Source of the DNA: Solenopsis invicta
Lineage: Eukaryota; Arthropoda; Insecta; Hymenoptera; Formicidae
DNA length: 64,000 nucleotides
Direction: 5' to 3'
Assembly (NCBI RefSeq): GCF_016802725.1
Contig: NC_052679.1
Location: forward strand, 7,411,001 to 7,475,000
The first letter of the stretch is position 1. Every line of letters begins with the position of its first letter. Below the pieces are notes generated by a model. The model was not told the origin of the DNA and did no database searches. It was given only the letters and a program-made list of their open reading frames with translations. The position numbers and the translations under genes are program-made. Of this stretch, positions 31,929-42,109 are shown piece after piece.

Positions 31929-34900
31929 CACAGGCCCACAAAAAAAAAAGTTGTCTGCGCCATGGACTAGACCATGATATTCCCATGTATTTTTGCCTGC
32001 TGAAACCGAATATGACCTCAGCTTTGCCCCTACACGTCAGGATTTTTTTCTACAGCCAAAAACACCTTGGAAAATTCATTAAACCTTGAACTAGCAAACT
32101 TTATATTTCTATAACCCCGTTATCCTTGAACAGCAAATCCCGTAACCCCATAACCCACAACTCCATAACCCTATAAATCTGGAAATCTAGCAGACTCCCA
32201 ATAACCACATTACCCGTGGGAGGAGAGAGCCAAGACAGCAGACTCTCAAAAAACCACATGACCCTGGGAGTTATGCGGACAGAAGGAAGGATATACAATA
32301 ACATACATAATATAATTTTATAAATTTCTAACTCTGGAATCCTTAAGCACCAAATATTTTATCTTGGAAAGTTTTTAGACATCACAGCTTATGATCGTTT
32401 GTGTTTTCGTACCCTCTTATCTTCAAATGATCTGTGGAGTGGGTTCCGTTTACGCTTCCTCCCTTTCACAACACTTTCTCTCATCAACATCCAACAGAAG
32501 TCAGCCATCATATTTATATCCCATCTACCCTGGTAACGACGTTCCATTTCTTTGATATCTTGGTGAAATCGTTCTCCTTGCTCTTCGCTGTAATCCCCAA
32601 GATTTTCTGGGAAGTAATCAAGATGTGAATGGAGGAAGTGTAGCTTGTAATTCATCAGGCAACCCAATTGCTGATATTTCCTAAGCATATCAGCAACTAA
32701 TTCTTCATAGTTTTCACTCTTGTGATTACCTAAAAAGTTTTCAACCACCTCCTTAAAGCTAAGCCACGCAGCCTTTTCTTTGGCATTCATTGTAGCAACG
32801 AATGCTTCATCTCTCAGCATTGTACGGATTTGTGGGCCATCGAAGATTCCCTCTTTCAATTTAGCATCAGTTATTGCTGAAAATTTATTTGCCAAGTATG
32901 CATAACACGAACCATCCTTATTTAAAACTTTGATAAATTGTTTCATTAAACCAAGTTTAATGTGAAGAGAAGGAAGGAGAATCTTGGATGGCTCTACTAA
33001 AGGCTTGCTGATGACATTTTTTGAACCGGGTTCCATGGATTCCCTCGCAGGCCAATGTATTTTGACGTAATGGTTTTCGCGGTCTCTGTTATCCCATAAG
33101 CATAAAAAGCATGGAAACTTCGTGAAACCTGACTGTTGACCCAAAATCATAGAAAGAATCTTGAGATCACCACAAATTTGCCAGTTGTGTTCGGAGTATT
33201 TTATTTTATGTAACACTATCTCAATATTTTTGTATTCTTCTTTGAGCGTTACTGAATGTGCTATGGGTATTGGCGCATATTTATTAGAATTATGTAACAA
33301 CACGGCCTTCAGGCTTCGCTTGGAGGAATCTATAAACAATCTCCACTCTTCAGCTTTGTATACATTCTTTTTCAAAGCATTCATCAGTCCTGTAACATCA
33401 TGACAGTATACCAGATCTTCGTCTTGAGTAAAGTACTTCCTGAATGATTTATCTCTCGTTCGATAAATTGAAACTTTCGTTCCTTTCGACAACAGATTCT
33501 TTTCTTTCAACCTTGAAGCTAGTAATTTGGCTCCATCTTTAGGCAACCCTAATTCTCTGATCAGATCACTCTATTCTTCTTGATTAAATGTTTGAGGTTT
33601 AATATTTTTCTTATTTGATGAAACATATTCGTCTTCACTTCCGACATTATCGTTTTCACTTGTTCCTTCATTACTCTTGTATTCTTCCTCAGATCCTCCA
33701 TCAATCTCCATTTCATCAAGTGATGAACAGAGATCAACTTCCTGATCTTCTACATCAACATTTTCTGTTGATATAATAGGTTTTGTAACACTAGAAACAT
33801 TTGCATACGTGATTTTATGCAAATTTAAACTGTTGTATCCTTTTCTTTTTGTCATACAGAAGTAACAATCTTCTTTATTTTCTGGTTCCCCCCAAACTAT
33901 AGGCTTAGTGAATTTCAATCCTTTGTTATTCTTATTTTTTTTCCATCGATCCATCATAGTTTTGCAAGCACTGCATACTAATTGAGGTAACCAGTAATGA
34001 TTCCCATCACGCACTTCAGAGGCAAAACATTCTTTATATACTGATTTTAATTTTTCTGTGAATTTTTTAAGATTTTTCTGTAATTTAAGTTCTCCACAAA
34101 CATAACAGAAAGAATTCGGATCACTATCGCATTTATGAGGAACCACGGAGGATCTAGATGTATTTTGAATAAGTTTAGGATTTTTATTTTGAAGAGCCAT
34201 GGATATATTGAAAAACCCGCACGTTAGGGATCCTGTTCCGATCGCAGGTGAGTCCGCCGTCCTACGGGTGATAACTCTCATACCTCCGTAGGTCTAAGTA
34301 TGAGGGCTTTCCGACTTTAACGAGGACAAAGTCAACTCGTTGTCGGACACACTACGGCTTCATCCTCACACCCTAACGCCCCCCTGCAAGGCAGCGCGCC
34401 TTCGCTGGCTTCGTTATCTCAGAGGATCGGAAAATGGATCATTCTACACATCCTTGATTAAGGCAGTTGTCACCATCTCCAGCATCCTCTGAGGCAGCAG
34501 GATTTTCAATTTCAATAACAGAATCAGAGATTCCGTTATCAGAAGAAGAAACTTATCGTTTGGATTCTTAGACATTCGGGCACAATGTAACTATGGGATA
34601 GCCACATATATATATAAATTCGATGGCACTCCGTGGACATGATTTGGGACTTCTGATTCGAATGAGTGGAACTTATCATTTTGTTCGTATATCCCTTGTT
34701 CTGTCCCAGGATTATGGTGTTATAGAGTCATGAGGTTATGGGGCTTGCAGGTATAGGGTTCCAGGGTTACGGGATTAGTATGAAAAGGTTATGGGATTCT
34801 TAGTTTGGCTGTTTGGAGTTGAGTGAGTTACGGAGTTTGATGTTAAGTTGTGGGATCTACGATTTAATGGATTTTTTAAGATGTTTTTGGCTGTAGAAAA

Positions 34901-35018
34901 AAAATCCTGACGTGTAGGGGCAAAACTGAGGTCATATTCGGTTTCAGCAGGCAAAAATACATGGGAATATCATGGTCTAGTCCATGGCGCAGACAACTTT
35001 TTTTTTTGTGGGCCTGTG
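31929..35018 (-). mobile_element. DNA transposon with ~138-bp TIRs, Chapaev-like (CMC)
   Basis: Ends CACAGGCCCACAAAAA... and ...TTTTTGTGGGCCTGTG are inverted over about 138 bp (31929-32068, 34880-35018). Flanking trinucleotides TAA (31926-31928; 35019-35021) could be a 3-bp TWA duplication, which together with CAC ends suggests a Chapaev3-like member of the CMC group; this is an inference. Inside the TIRs both ends carry repeated CATAACC/GGTTATGG words in inverted orientation (32100-32280; 34690-34860). It encodes one transposase-like ORF on the minus strand. Confidence 0.85.
32389..34200 (-). pseudogene. Transposase-like ORF with one in-frame TAG
   Basis: From the ATG at 34200 (MALQNKNPK) the frame runs about 209 codons to a TAG at 33571-33573, then stays open in the same frame to 32389, about 600 codons in all. 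The N-terminal part has paired cysteines (CYVCGE; VCSACKTMMD; CYFCMTKRK), a likely zinc-binding DNA-binding region, then an acidic linker. The C-terminal part is conserved in many animal transposons: GFTKFPCFLCLWDNRDR, LLPSLHIKLGLMK, GIFDGPQIR, NFLGNH, FLHSHLDYFPENLGDYSEEQ, GERFHQDI, RYQGRWD. Expected role: strand cleavage and transfer in the nucleus. The frame can also be read upstream to 34281. Apart from the TAG it looks intact. Confidence 0.85.
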
Positions 35019-35024
35019 TAATTA

Positions 35025-35446
35025 TTACTTACCTGTAGTGTCCGGAAAATTAGTTCCGTAACGGCTTTCGTATACCCATTCGATCATCTTGTGTAACAGG
35101 TGCTTAAACAACTTTTGCACGGCCAATTCAATTATCTCAGCGCTCTCTTTATCTATTATATTTTCATCTAGAGTAAAGGAAGGGTCGACTCCCTTGATCA
35201 CATCGAATCTAAAAATTTTATAGTTTGGGATGTATGCAATCAAATCGAATTTATTGATAAATTTGTTTTTTTTTAACTTATCAGCGTCTTCATGATATTT
35301 AAATTGAATTTCGATGGTCTGATTTTCTAATTCTGTTAATATTTCTTGCGCCAGCATCAAAGATCCTTTTATCGATTCCCAGCGGATGCAGATTACCGAG
35401 ATTTTGGTCAGGATTAGTGTTTTCAACAAAGACTACATACGGGGAT
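35025..35446 (-). pseudogene. LINE ORF1 N-terminal fragment
   Basis: On the minus strand one frame reads VFVENTNPDQNLGNLHPLGI near 35440-35380 and, after a shift, another reads FINKFDLIAYIPNYK and FDVIKGVDPSFTLDE. These blocks belong, in this order, to ORF1 of I/Jockey-type LINEs. At its left end, right beside the DNA transposon, the reading is degraded. Together with 30921-31340 it probably represents one ORF1 separated by the transposon insertion and other changes. Confidence 0.6.
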
Positions 35447-35593
35447 TTATGATTGTTATTATATTTATTATTCGTCTGTTGTTCTATAATGTGGGCGCGC
35501 GTGATGGCACGTAGTCGCGGTAAGATTAGCCGGGCGCCCGCACGTGCTCGGCTTACGTACGGTGGCGCGAAGTGGCGGCACGGTGAATTAAAC

Positions 35594-35693
35594 NNNNNNN
35601 NNNNNNNNNNNNNNNNNNNNNNNNNNNNNNNNNNNNNNNNNNNNNNNNNNNNNNNNNNNNNNNNNNNNNNNNNNNNNNNNNNNNNNNNNNNNN
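35594..35693. other. Assembly gap (100 N)
   Basis: Exactly 100 N, a conventional gap of unknown size. Confidence 0.99.
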
Positions 35694-35778
35694 TCTTATA
35701 ACTTAATCTGTATCCACTTTTTTCATATAAACATTTTAATTCACTTATTACAATTACGCATTATTTTATAAATTTTTG

Positions 35779-35852
35779 TCGGCGCCGGCGGAATTCGAAC
35801 CTAAGATTTTGGAATAACAACCTGATATACTGACACTGAGGTAATCGTACAC
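35779..35852 (-). tRNA. tRNA-like sequence (tRNA-derived SINE head or tRNA pseudogene)
   Basis: The minus strand has a box-B-like GGTTCGAATTCC, preceded at suitable spacing by a box-A-like ACCTCAGTGTCAGTATATCAGG. The 3' side reads CCGGCGCCGAC, but no complementary 5' acceptor strand is present, so a functional cloverleaf is unlikely. Confidence 0.4.
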
Positions 35853-36261
35853 ATGTGATATCGTTAATAAAAAATTATATTTGAAGTAAAGCTGAATTGA
35901 ACCAAAAAACTTGCGTTTTGATTATTGCACGAACACTATCACTAACCATATGATTATTTAACCTTAGATATTTTTAATATGAATTATATAAATAATTAGA
36001 ATTGTTTCCTGCTCATAGCCAGATCAGTCAAAAATAACAATTAGAAGTAGTATCGAAGCATAATAAAACATTATTGACGTAAAGAGCACGTTGCAAAAGT
36101 CAATTTTGCAATTAATTGTTATAAACAAATTGTTAAAAATGTAGGAGAAAACTGATTGCACCAATCGATTCACCGGAAAAAATTACTAAAGAAATATATA
36201 TGAAGCTTTCTTAATTGTTGTAGTTGTTATAATTATTATAAACAAATTAGTTGCATAATTG
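35853..36261. other. AT-rich interval
   Basis: No gene seen. Ends with the ATTG (36258-36261) duplicated on the far side of the gypsy element. Confidence 0.5.
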
Positions 36262-37430
36262 TGTAACAACCTGTGTTTTGTCCGAGCGCGGACGAGCTCA
36301 GGGAAGCCAGGGCTCGAAGGAAGGTTGCCGGGTTTAATCAATTCCGAGATCGGACGTGCGTGTAATGTGTAATGACTATTTACGATCTACTAATGACAAT
36401 ATGTGCCCGCAGTTCGCGGATACACGCGGTGCATCCGCGACGGTACGGTGACGCGGGTTTATAATAAGAAGACGCGGTATTACAATAAAAGACGCGGTAT
36501 TTACAGTAAGAAGACGCGGTATTTACAGCAAGAAGACGCGGTATTTACAGACCGGGGATCTATGTACATACGTCCGGTCGCTCGCACTCGGGTCGCGGTC
36601 GGTGCGAGAGAGCGCACGATAGCGCGGTCTCGCTCGCGCTTGGTGTCGGTATCGTCGCGAGGATCCTACGATGTTTATGTCGTCGCCGGCCTTGTCGGTC
36701 CGCGGTGCGCGCGGGCCGGGACGCCCCACGCTAGAAGCCGCGTCGGTGTTCCGCGAATTCGCGACAGGTGCGCGGCGGGATTCCCTTAGTAGGGAATCCC
36801 CGACGTGAGTCGGTGTCGGCTGCCTCGAGAGCTCTCGATGGAGGCAGAGATATCTCTACCCCCTTGGTGGCAGTCGTTACCGTGGATGTTTGGACGGAGA
36901 TGGGTTGAGGGAATCGTTGAGATCTCTCAACGGTGGCAGAGCTCGCTCTACCACTCGGATTCCCTCGGTGCTGGGAAAGCGGGATCGGAAATCGCCGAGA
37001 TCTCTCGGCGGTGACAGAGCTCGCTCTACCACGCGGATTTCCTGGGTCTGGCTCGGAGGCTGGACCGGAGAGGAGTCGATCTCTCTGCGGGATCGTCCGC
37101 CTTTTATACCCCGATCTCGGAGAGTCGGGGATGTTCGAGTGGAGTTCGGTTCTTCTCGGAATACAGCATCCCCGCTGCTCCGAGATCGGTCCGGTATCGC
37201 GCTCTCGCTTGAGCGTACGCCTCTCTGTCGCTCCAACGCCAGGAGCATGCGAATCCGTGCGCGTGCGCGCGGACTTCGGGCGTTTAACGGCGCGCTTGTC
37301 GGACCGTTCGCGTGCGTGTGTTCGAGGCGATTATCGGCGCGTAGCGCCTGTTCGTCTGTCCGGCGGGTGTTCGGCCGGACAGGGGGCGGTTCGTGGCCCC
37401 AGGGGAACGATGCGGAGGCGCATCGTTACA
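36262..37430 (-). repeat. 3' LTR of the gypsy element
   Basis: 1169 bp, TGTAAC...TTACA. Holds a minisatellite of GACGCGGTAT units (36471-36550) and two copies of a 78-bp block (GATCTCTC landmarks at 36921 and 36999). The other LTR has only one copy of the block. Confidence 0.95.
36471..36550. repeat. 20-22-bp minisatellite inside the LTR
   Basis: GACGCGGTAT starts at 36471, 36491, 36513 and 36535, separated by TTACA[AG][TC]AAGAA-like spacers; the array is repeated in the other LTR near 42321-42401. Confidence 0.9.
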
Positions 37431-37442
37431 ACACCCCTTCCT
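37431..37442 (-). promoter_or_regulatory. Polypurine tract
   Basis: The minus strand reads AGGAAGGGGTGT immediately before the 3' LTR, the position where second-strand synthesis is primed. Confidence 0.75.
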
Positions 37443-37455
37443 AAGGAGGCCGAAT

Positions 37456-38118
37456 CTAGGGGCCTTGGTTAAGTCGCTCGGGCTGGCGTTGCGACTTCTC
37501 CTTACAGGAGCGGAGTTGGCCGTTTCCGTTGAACCGCAGATGCCACCTGCGGTTCCCTAGCCGGGGCTTGTATTGCCGGCTGACGTGCACCGCGAAGTGC
37601 GGTACTTCGACCGTTATGCCGGGTTCTACCTCCACCGGTATTGGTGGTGGAGGCAGCGGGCCCATTACTCTGAGCGGTTCCAGAGTTGGTCTGGGTCTGG
37701 TCGGGGGCTCCCTCAACGGCGGCGGTCGCTGGGGCGGCGGCGGCGGTGACATCGTCAGCCACGTCCGTTTGGCCCTGTTGCGGCGATCGGATGGCTGCCG
37801 GAGCTGCCCGTTTCGCATGCCGGCGATTGCGGCGGAGCGTTGCGGCGGTGGTTCGGTCTCCCTGCTGGTGGAGGGTTTCGGCCGTCCGGATGACCCGTCC
37901 AATCCGGGCCGTTCGGGGTCGTAGCGCTCGACGTCGGCCTCTCCCAGGAGGTCGTCGATGGCCTGTAGTAACTCTGCGTCGCTGTGCTCCATCGCGCAGT
38001 TTCTCGCCAAGTGAGCGGTCGCTCCGAAATTTCGTCGGGTGAAGCGTTGTCCGGACGTAGGTGCCTCGTGTTTTTGTTTTTTCGGTGCGCCCTTCTCAGT
38101 CGCTCTCGGTGCCGGCAT
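37456..38118 (-). CDS. Additional proline-rich ORF between pol and the 3' LTR
   Basis: A 220-codon frame opens at an ATG at 38118, overlapping the end of the integrase frame by 23 bases in another register, and closes before the polypurine tract. The N-terminus is basic, followed by an acidic helix (DAELLQAIDDLLGEADVERY), then long proline-rich stretches (SPPPPPQRPPPL; MGPLPPPPIPVEVEPGITVE) and a basic C-terminus. The envelope position is occupied, but there is no signal peptide or membrane segment, so it is not a typical env. Role unknown; the open length in GC-rich DNA could partly be chance, but the tight overlap with pol argues for a real gene. Confidence 0.5.
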   Translation of the reverse strand: MPAPRATEKGAPKKQKHEAPTSGQRFTRRNFGATAHLARNCAMEHSDAELLQAIDDLLGEADVERYDPERPGLDGSSGRPKPSTSRETEPPPQRSAAIAGMRNGQLRQPSDRRNRAKRTWLTMSPPPPPQRPPPLREPPTRPRPTLEPLRVMGPLPPPPIPVEVEPGITVEVPHFAVHVSRQYKPRLGNRRWHLRFNGNGQLRSCKEKSQRQPERLNQGP

Positions 38119-38887
38119 CGGTGCTGTCGTTCTCGTTGTCAGGGTTCGGGGGAGCCAGCTTGAGGTCCTGTATGTGGACGTGACGGTACCACTTCCCCGG
38201 TCGTCGCGGAGATCGACGATGACTGGTGATATGATTCGCCGAATTTCGAACGGTCCAACGTACTTCGGCGCGAGTTAAACGCGTCCGCGCGTCGGGAGAG
38301 GGGTGGTCGCGCTTCCATACCCGCTCCCCGACTCTTGGTGCCCATGTCCTACGCCGTAAGTTATAATAGCGCTCCTGGCGCTGGAATGCTCGCGCTAATC
38401 GTATGCGCACAAGCTCGTACGTTTCTCGGAGTCGTTTCTGCAGCGCGCACGGCGTGTCGGCGTGATCTGCGTTCGCGCGCTCCTCGGGTCGCCGTAGCTC
38501 GCGGCCGTGATTCAGGAACGCCGGCGTATGCCCGGTTGCGTCGTGGGTTGCCGTGTTGTAGGCGAACTGAAGTTCGTGTAGATGTTCGTCCCACTGCCGG
38601 TGCCGTTTCTGGACGTATTGCGCGATCATAGTCTTTACCGTGCGGTTGGTCCGCTCGACCGGGTTGCAATGCGGTGCATATGCCGGCGTTAGTCGGTGGC
38701 GGATTTGCAGGTCGCGTAGGAGCTGCGTGAGGAGCGCGGAACGGAGTTGCGTGCCGTTATCCGACAGTACTTCCTCCGGGCAGCCGTGCCGAAGAATAAT
38801 CGCTTCGGTAAGCGCGCGCGTAACGTTTGCCGCGGTGGCTCGCCGGAGCGCGCGCATTTCGAGCCACTTTGTGAAACGGTCCTGCAT
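38096..38887 (-). pseudogene. gypsy integrase, catalytic core and C-terminus
   Basis: Continues the integrase after a frameshift near 38885. The reading has DRFTKWLEMRAL, the second catalytic Asp in LSDNGTQL, and the catalytic Glu in NPVERTNRTVK about 35 residues later, completing the DDE triad begun in the neighbouring frame. The C-terminal part (VGERVWKRDHPS...) is the usual tail region without a chromodomain. Function: insertion of cDNA into chromosomes. Confidence 0.9.
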
Positions 38888-39815
38888 GGTGAAGAGCCAG
38901 ATATGCCCCCGTGGATCGTGGCAGCGGTCCTACGAGGTCGATGGCGACTTGTTGCCACGGCCTGGTCACTGCGGTCGGGTGGAGGAGGCCAGCTGGTCGC
39001 TGTTGCTCCGCCTTGTACGCGAGGCATTGCGGACATTGCCGTACGTGCCGAGCAATGTCCCGGAACATTCCCGGCCAGTAATAGCGTGCGGCGATTCGGG
39101 CTATCGTTTTCGCAATACCGAAGTGCCCCGCGGTAGGCGCGTCGTGGTAGCGGCGTAGGATCTCCTCCCGGTTTTCTTTCGGTACGCATTCTTTCCATTG
39201 CGCGTCCGGAGGGATGTCGCTCAGGTCGAGGCTATGCAATAAGTGGCGGAGCAGGCGGTCTCCTTCGATACGGTAGTCCGGTACGGTCTGGGGTGCTGTG
39301 TCGACGCGTTGCCACATCCGTCGGAACCAAGTGCATCGCGGTTGCGCGACGGCGTTTACGTTGCTTCGGCGGGATAGCGCGTCGGCGACTTTGTTCAGGG
39401 AGCCCTTTCGGTACTGCACCTCAAAGTCATATTGCTGCAGCTCGAATGCCCACCGGCCGAGGCGGCCGGCCGGTGAGTCTAACTTCTGCAGCCATTTCAG
39501 TGACTGGTGGTCGGTAATCACCTTGAACCGATATCCCTCCAGATAGTCGCGCATCCTTCGGATGCCCCATAGCACGGCCAGGCACTCGAGTTCTGTCGCG
39601 CTATAATTCCGCTCGGCGGAGTTCAAGGTGCGGCTGGCGTACGCGATAACTCGTTCGCCCTCCGGAAAGTACTGCGTGAGTACGGCCCCCAGCCCCGTAG
39701 CGCTTGCGTCTGTTTGCAAGACGAACTGCCTCTCAAAGTCGGGGCATGCGAGGACCGGCGCGGTAGTCAGCGTGGTCTTAAGACCTTCGAACGCTTGCTG
39801 TTCGTCTTCCCCCAC
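38881..39815 (-). pseudogene. gypsy RNase H and integrase N-terminal region
   Basis: The RNase H domain is recognised by LQTDASATGLGAVL, YASRTLNSAERNYSATELE and VITDHQSLKWL. It is followed by a linker, the integrase HHCC zinc domain (YHDAPTAGHFG and CPQCLAYK), and the first catalytic Asp in VAIDLVGPLPRS. The frame then breaks beside a CCCCC run near 38905. At its start it is separated from RT by another break beside CCCCC near 39808. Confidence 0.92.
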
Positions 39816-40490
39816 GTCCAGGGGGCGTTTTTCTTAGTTAGCGCGGTTAGCGGAGTTGCGAGGGTGGCAAAGTCTTTTATGAAGCGCCTATACCAGGAGG
39901 CGAGGCCGATGAATTGCCGTACTTGGCGCACATTTTGCGGTGTCGGCCATTTCACGATCGCGTCGGTCTTTTCAGGGTCGGTTCGTATGCCGGTGCGGTC
40001 GACCACGTGGCCCAAGTACTTGATGCGGTTTACGCAAAATTTGCACTTGTCCGGGTTTAGGCGGAGGCGAGCGTCGCGTAAGCGGCGGAATACCTCGCGA
40101 AGCGTGTCGAGGTGCTCGTCAAAAGTGCGGCTGGCGATGATGATATCGTCGAGGTAGACGAATACCTGCGGTTCTAGTTCGGGTCCCAGTACGGTATCCA
40201 GTAAGCGTTGAAAGGTAGCGGGTGCGGAGTGCAAGCCGAAAGGCATTACGCGGAACTGCATCAGTCCGCGCCCCGGGACAGTAAACGCGGTAATCGGCCG
40301 GCTAGCTGCGGACAGTGGCACTTGCCAGTAGCCGCTCTCCAGATCGAGCGTGCTTAGGTATCGCGCGCCGCGTAGTTTGTCTAGAGTCGCGGGAATCTGT
40401 GGCAGCGGGTACGCGTCCGGTTCGTGACTTCGTTAACGCGGCGGAAGTCAATGCAAAACCTATGTTTGCCGTCCTTTTTCTTTACGATTA
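39767..40490 (-). pseudogene. gypsy reverse transcriptase
   Basis: Read from 40490 leftward: KKKDGKHRFCIDFRRVNEVT, then after a shift near 40425 YLSTLDLESGYWQVPLS, MPFGLHSAPATFQRL and the catalytic FVYLDDIIIAS. Thumb and connection regions follow (KCKFC, YLGHVV, FIGLASWYRRFI). Motifs are all present; breaks lie near 40490, 40425 and 39808. Confidence 0.93.
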
Positions 40491-41125
40491 CGATCGGGAG
40501 CTCCAAGCGCTGTGGGATGGCTCGATTACCCCCTCCCGTAGCATTCGATCGACCTCGGCGTCGATGATGGTTTGCATTGCCGGGTTACGCGGGCGGTAGC
40601 GTTGTTTGATCGGGGGCCCCCTTTTGTCCGGATGACGTGTTCGACGCGGTCGGTGGGTCCGCGCACGTGTCGGAAGCGTGGTAGCTCCTCGGCTAGGAAC
40701 GTCCGGAGGCGGGCGTCCTCCTGTGTGTCCTCCTCGGCGGAGGCCGTGATCTCCTCCGAGCGCGCGTTTCGGGCGACGTGGTTCGTCTTCAGCGGCGGCG
40801 GGGGACCGATAGTTCGCGCGCGCGAGCACGTCGACGCCGATGAGCGCGTCAACGTCGAGTCCGGACATTACTTGTACCCGGTGTTCGAATGTTTGCCCGC
40901 CTAGGCGAATCGGGAGGATGAAATGCTCGCGGATCGGCGTGCTCGTGCCGTCGGCCAGCCGAACTTGGCCGGTAGCTGGCCGCGCGCGGAATCCCTGGCG
41001 TACGAGGCGATCGGCCGCCTCGGGGTTGATGAATGTCGCTTCGGAACCGGAGTCGAGGAGGGCGGTGAGTCGGACTGGTCCTACGTCGAGTTGAATGTGC
41101 GGTCGCGGGGTATATTCTATGCGGA
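40488..41125 (-). pseudogene. gypsy aspartic protease and start of RT
   Basis: The frame carries LTALLDSGSEATFI with the catalytic DSG, and DALIGVDVL as the second conserved block, then a linker and the RT lead-in KQRYRPRNPAMQTIIDAEVD and GVIEPSHSAWSS. It follows gag in a different frame, as usual when pol is made by frameshifting. Confidence 0.9.
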
Positions 41126-42054
41126 GGGCCGAGGCGTTTCCGCGACTTCCTCGGCCCGGCTGGCGTTTCCCGGTGGCGGGTGGCAGTCCCGCGTGAAGAC
41201 GCCGTCTTTGCCGCACTGGGAACAGAACTTTTTCGCGATACGGCGGCAGTCGAACCGGGTGTGTCCCCTCTGCTTGCATCGCCAGCAGCACTCGTTACGG
41301 TCGTACGCGGTCGCGGCGGCGGACGGTTTGGCCGCTTTCTGGCGTTCGGAACACTGAGCACTGATGTCCTCGTACTCTTCGGCCCGGCGGAGGAGGTCGG
41401 CAGCGCGGGATATACCGTCGCGCGGGATGTACAGTTTGTACCGCGGGTGCATGCCGTCGTAGAGTATGTCAATCTGTTCGTCGTTATCGTATCCGCCCGC
41501 GCGCCGCATCATGGTGAGCACGTCGGTCGCAAATTTGCGGTACGGCTCTTCGGTCCCCTGAGTTCGGGCTTGGATATCGCGCTTCAGTCTCGCGATGTAC
41601 CGGCGCGGGAAGAAGTATTCGCGGAAGTCGGCGAGAAATTCCCCCAAGAGTGCCAGGCCGTGCGGTTGTTTCGGTACCATAGCAGCGCCTCCCCGCGGAG
41701 CAGTTCGGGCAGTCCGCGCAGGAGTTGCTCCCCGTGTACCCGTATTCTCTTGCAACTCCTCGATGCGTTCGAGGAAAGCGGCGGGATCTTTCCCGTCGAA
41801 ATTACACCCCATTTGCGTATCTGGTTCATCACCGCGGCAGGATCGCTACTGGCCCGCGGAGTTTCCGGCGTCTCGACCTGGATCGTGACCGGGTCTGGCA
41901 TAGCTGGCGGCGGAATGTACTCGGGGTGCGACACGACGTAGTCGCGTAGACGTTGGCGTAGTTCGGCTACGCTTCCGGTCGGATTGAGGCGGAGGCTCTC
42001 TAACGTGCGGACTAGTTCGTGTCGTTGGATATTGTATATCCACGCAAGCGGCAT
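41117..42054 (-). pseudogene. gypsy gag
   Basis: The likely start is the ATG at 42054 (MPLAWIYNIQRHEL), 38 bases after the primer site. The N-terminus has a SAP-like helix pair (TLESLRLNPTGSVAELRQRL). The capsid region reads FDGKDPAAFLERIEELQE and FREYFFPRRY but alternates between two frames three times between 41840 and 41660. The nucleocapsid part has one complete CCHC knuckle (CWRCKQRGHTRFDC) and a second CSQCGKDGVFTRDC in which Val replaces His. Packages RNA in virus-like particles. Confidence 0.88.
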
Positions 42055-42091
42055 CACCGATCTCGGAATCAATTTGCGGATGTCGGAAACG

Positions 42092-42109
42092 GTCCCTGTT
42101 CGGGCGCCA
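42092..42109 (-). promoter_or_regulatory. Primer binding site, tRNA-Lys type
   Basis: Directly adjoining the 5' LTR, the minus strand reads TGGCGCCCGAACAGGGAC. This is the 18-nt complement of the tRNA-Lys 3' end used by several retroelements (known from the retrovirus and gypsy literature). Confidence 0.92.

Noticed and set aside
35779..35852. Functional tRNA gene
   Set aside because: The acceptor stem does not pair, so only a tRNA-like remnant is claimed.
36890..37472. Long plus-strand frames in the gypsy LTR
   Set aside because: GC-rich LTR sequence lacks stops by composition; real genes of the element are on the minus strand.
37456..38118. Envelope gene making the gypsy element a retrovirus
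   Set aside because: The ORF has no signal peptide, no membrane segment and no fusion or cleavage features.
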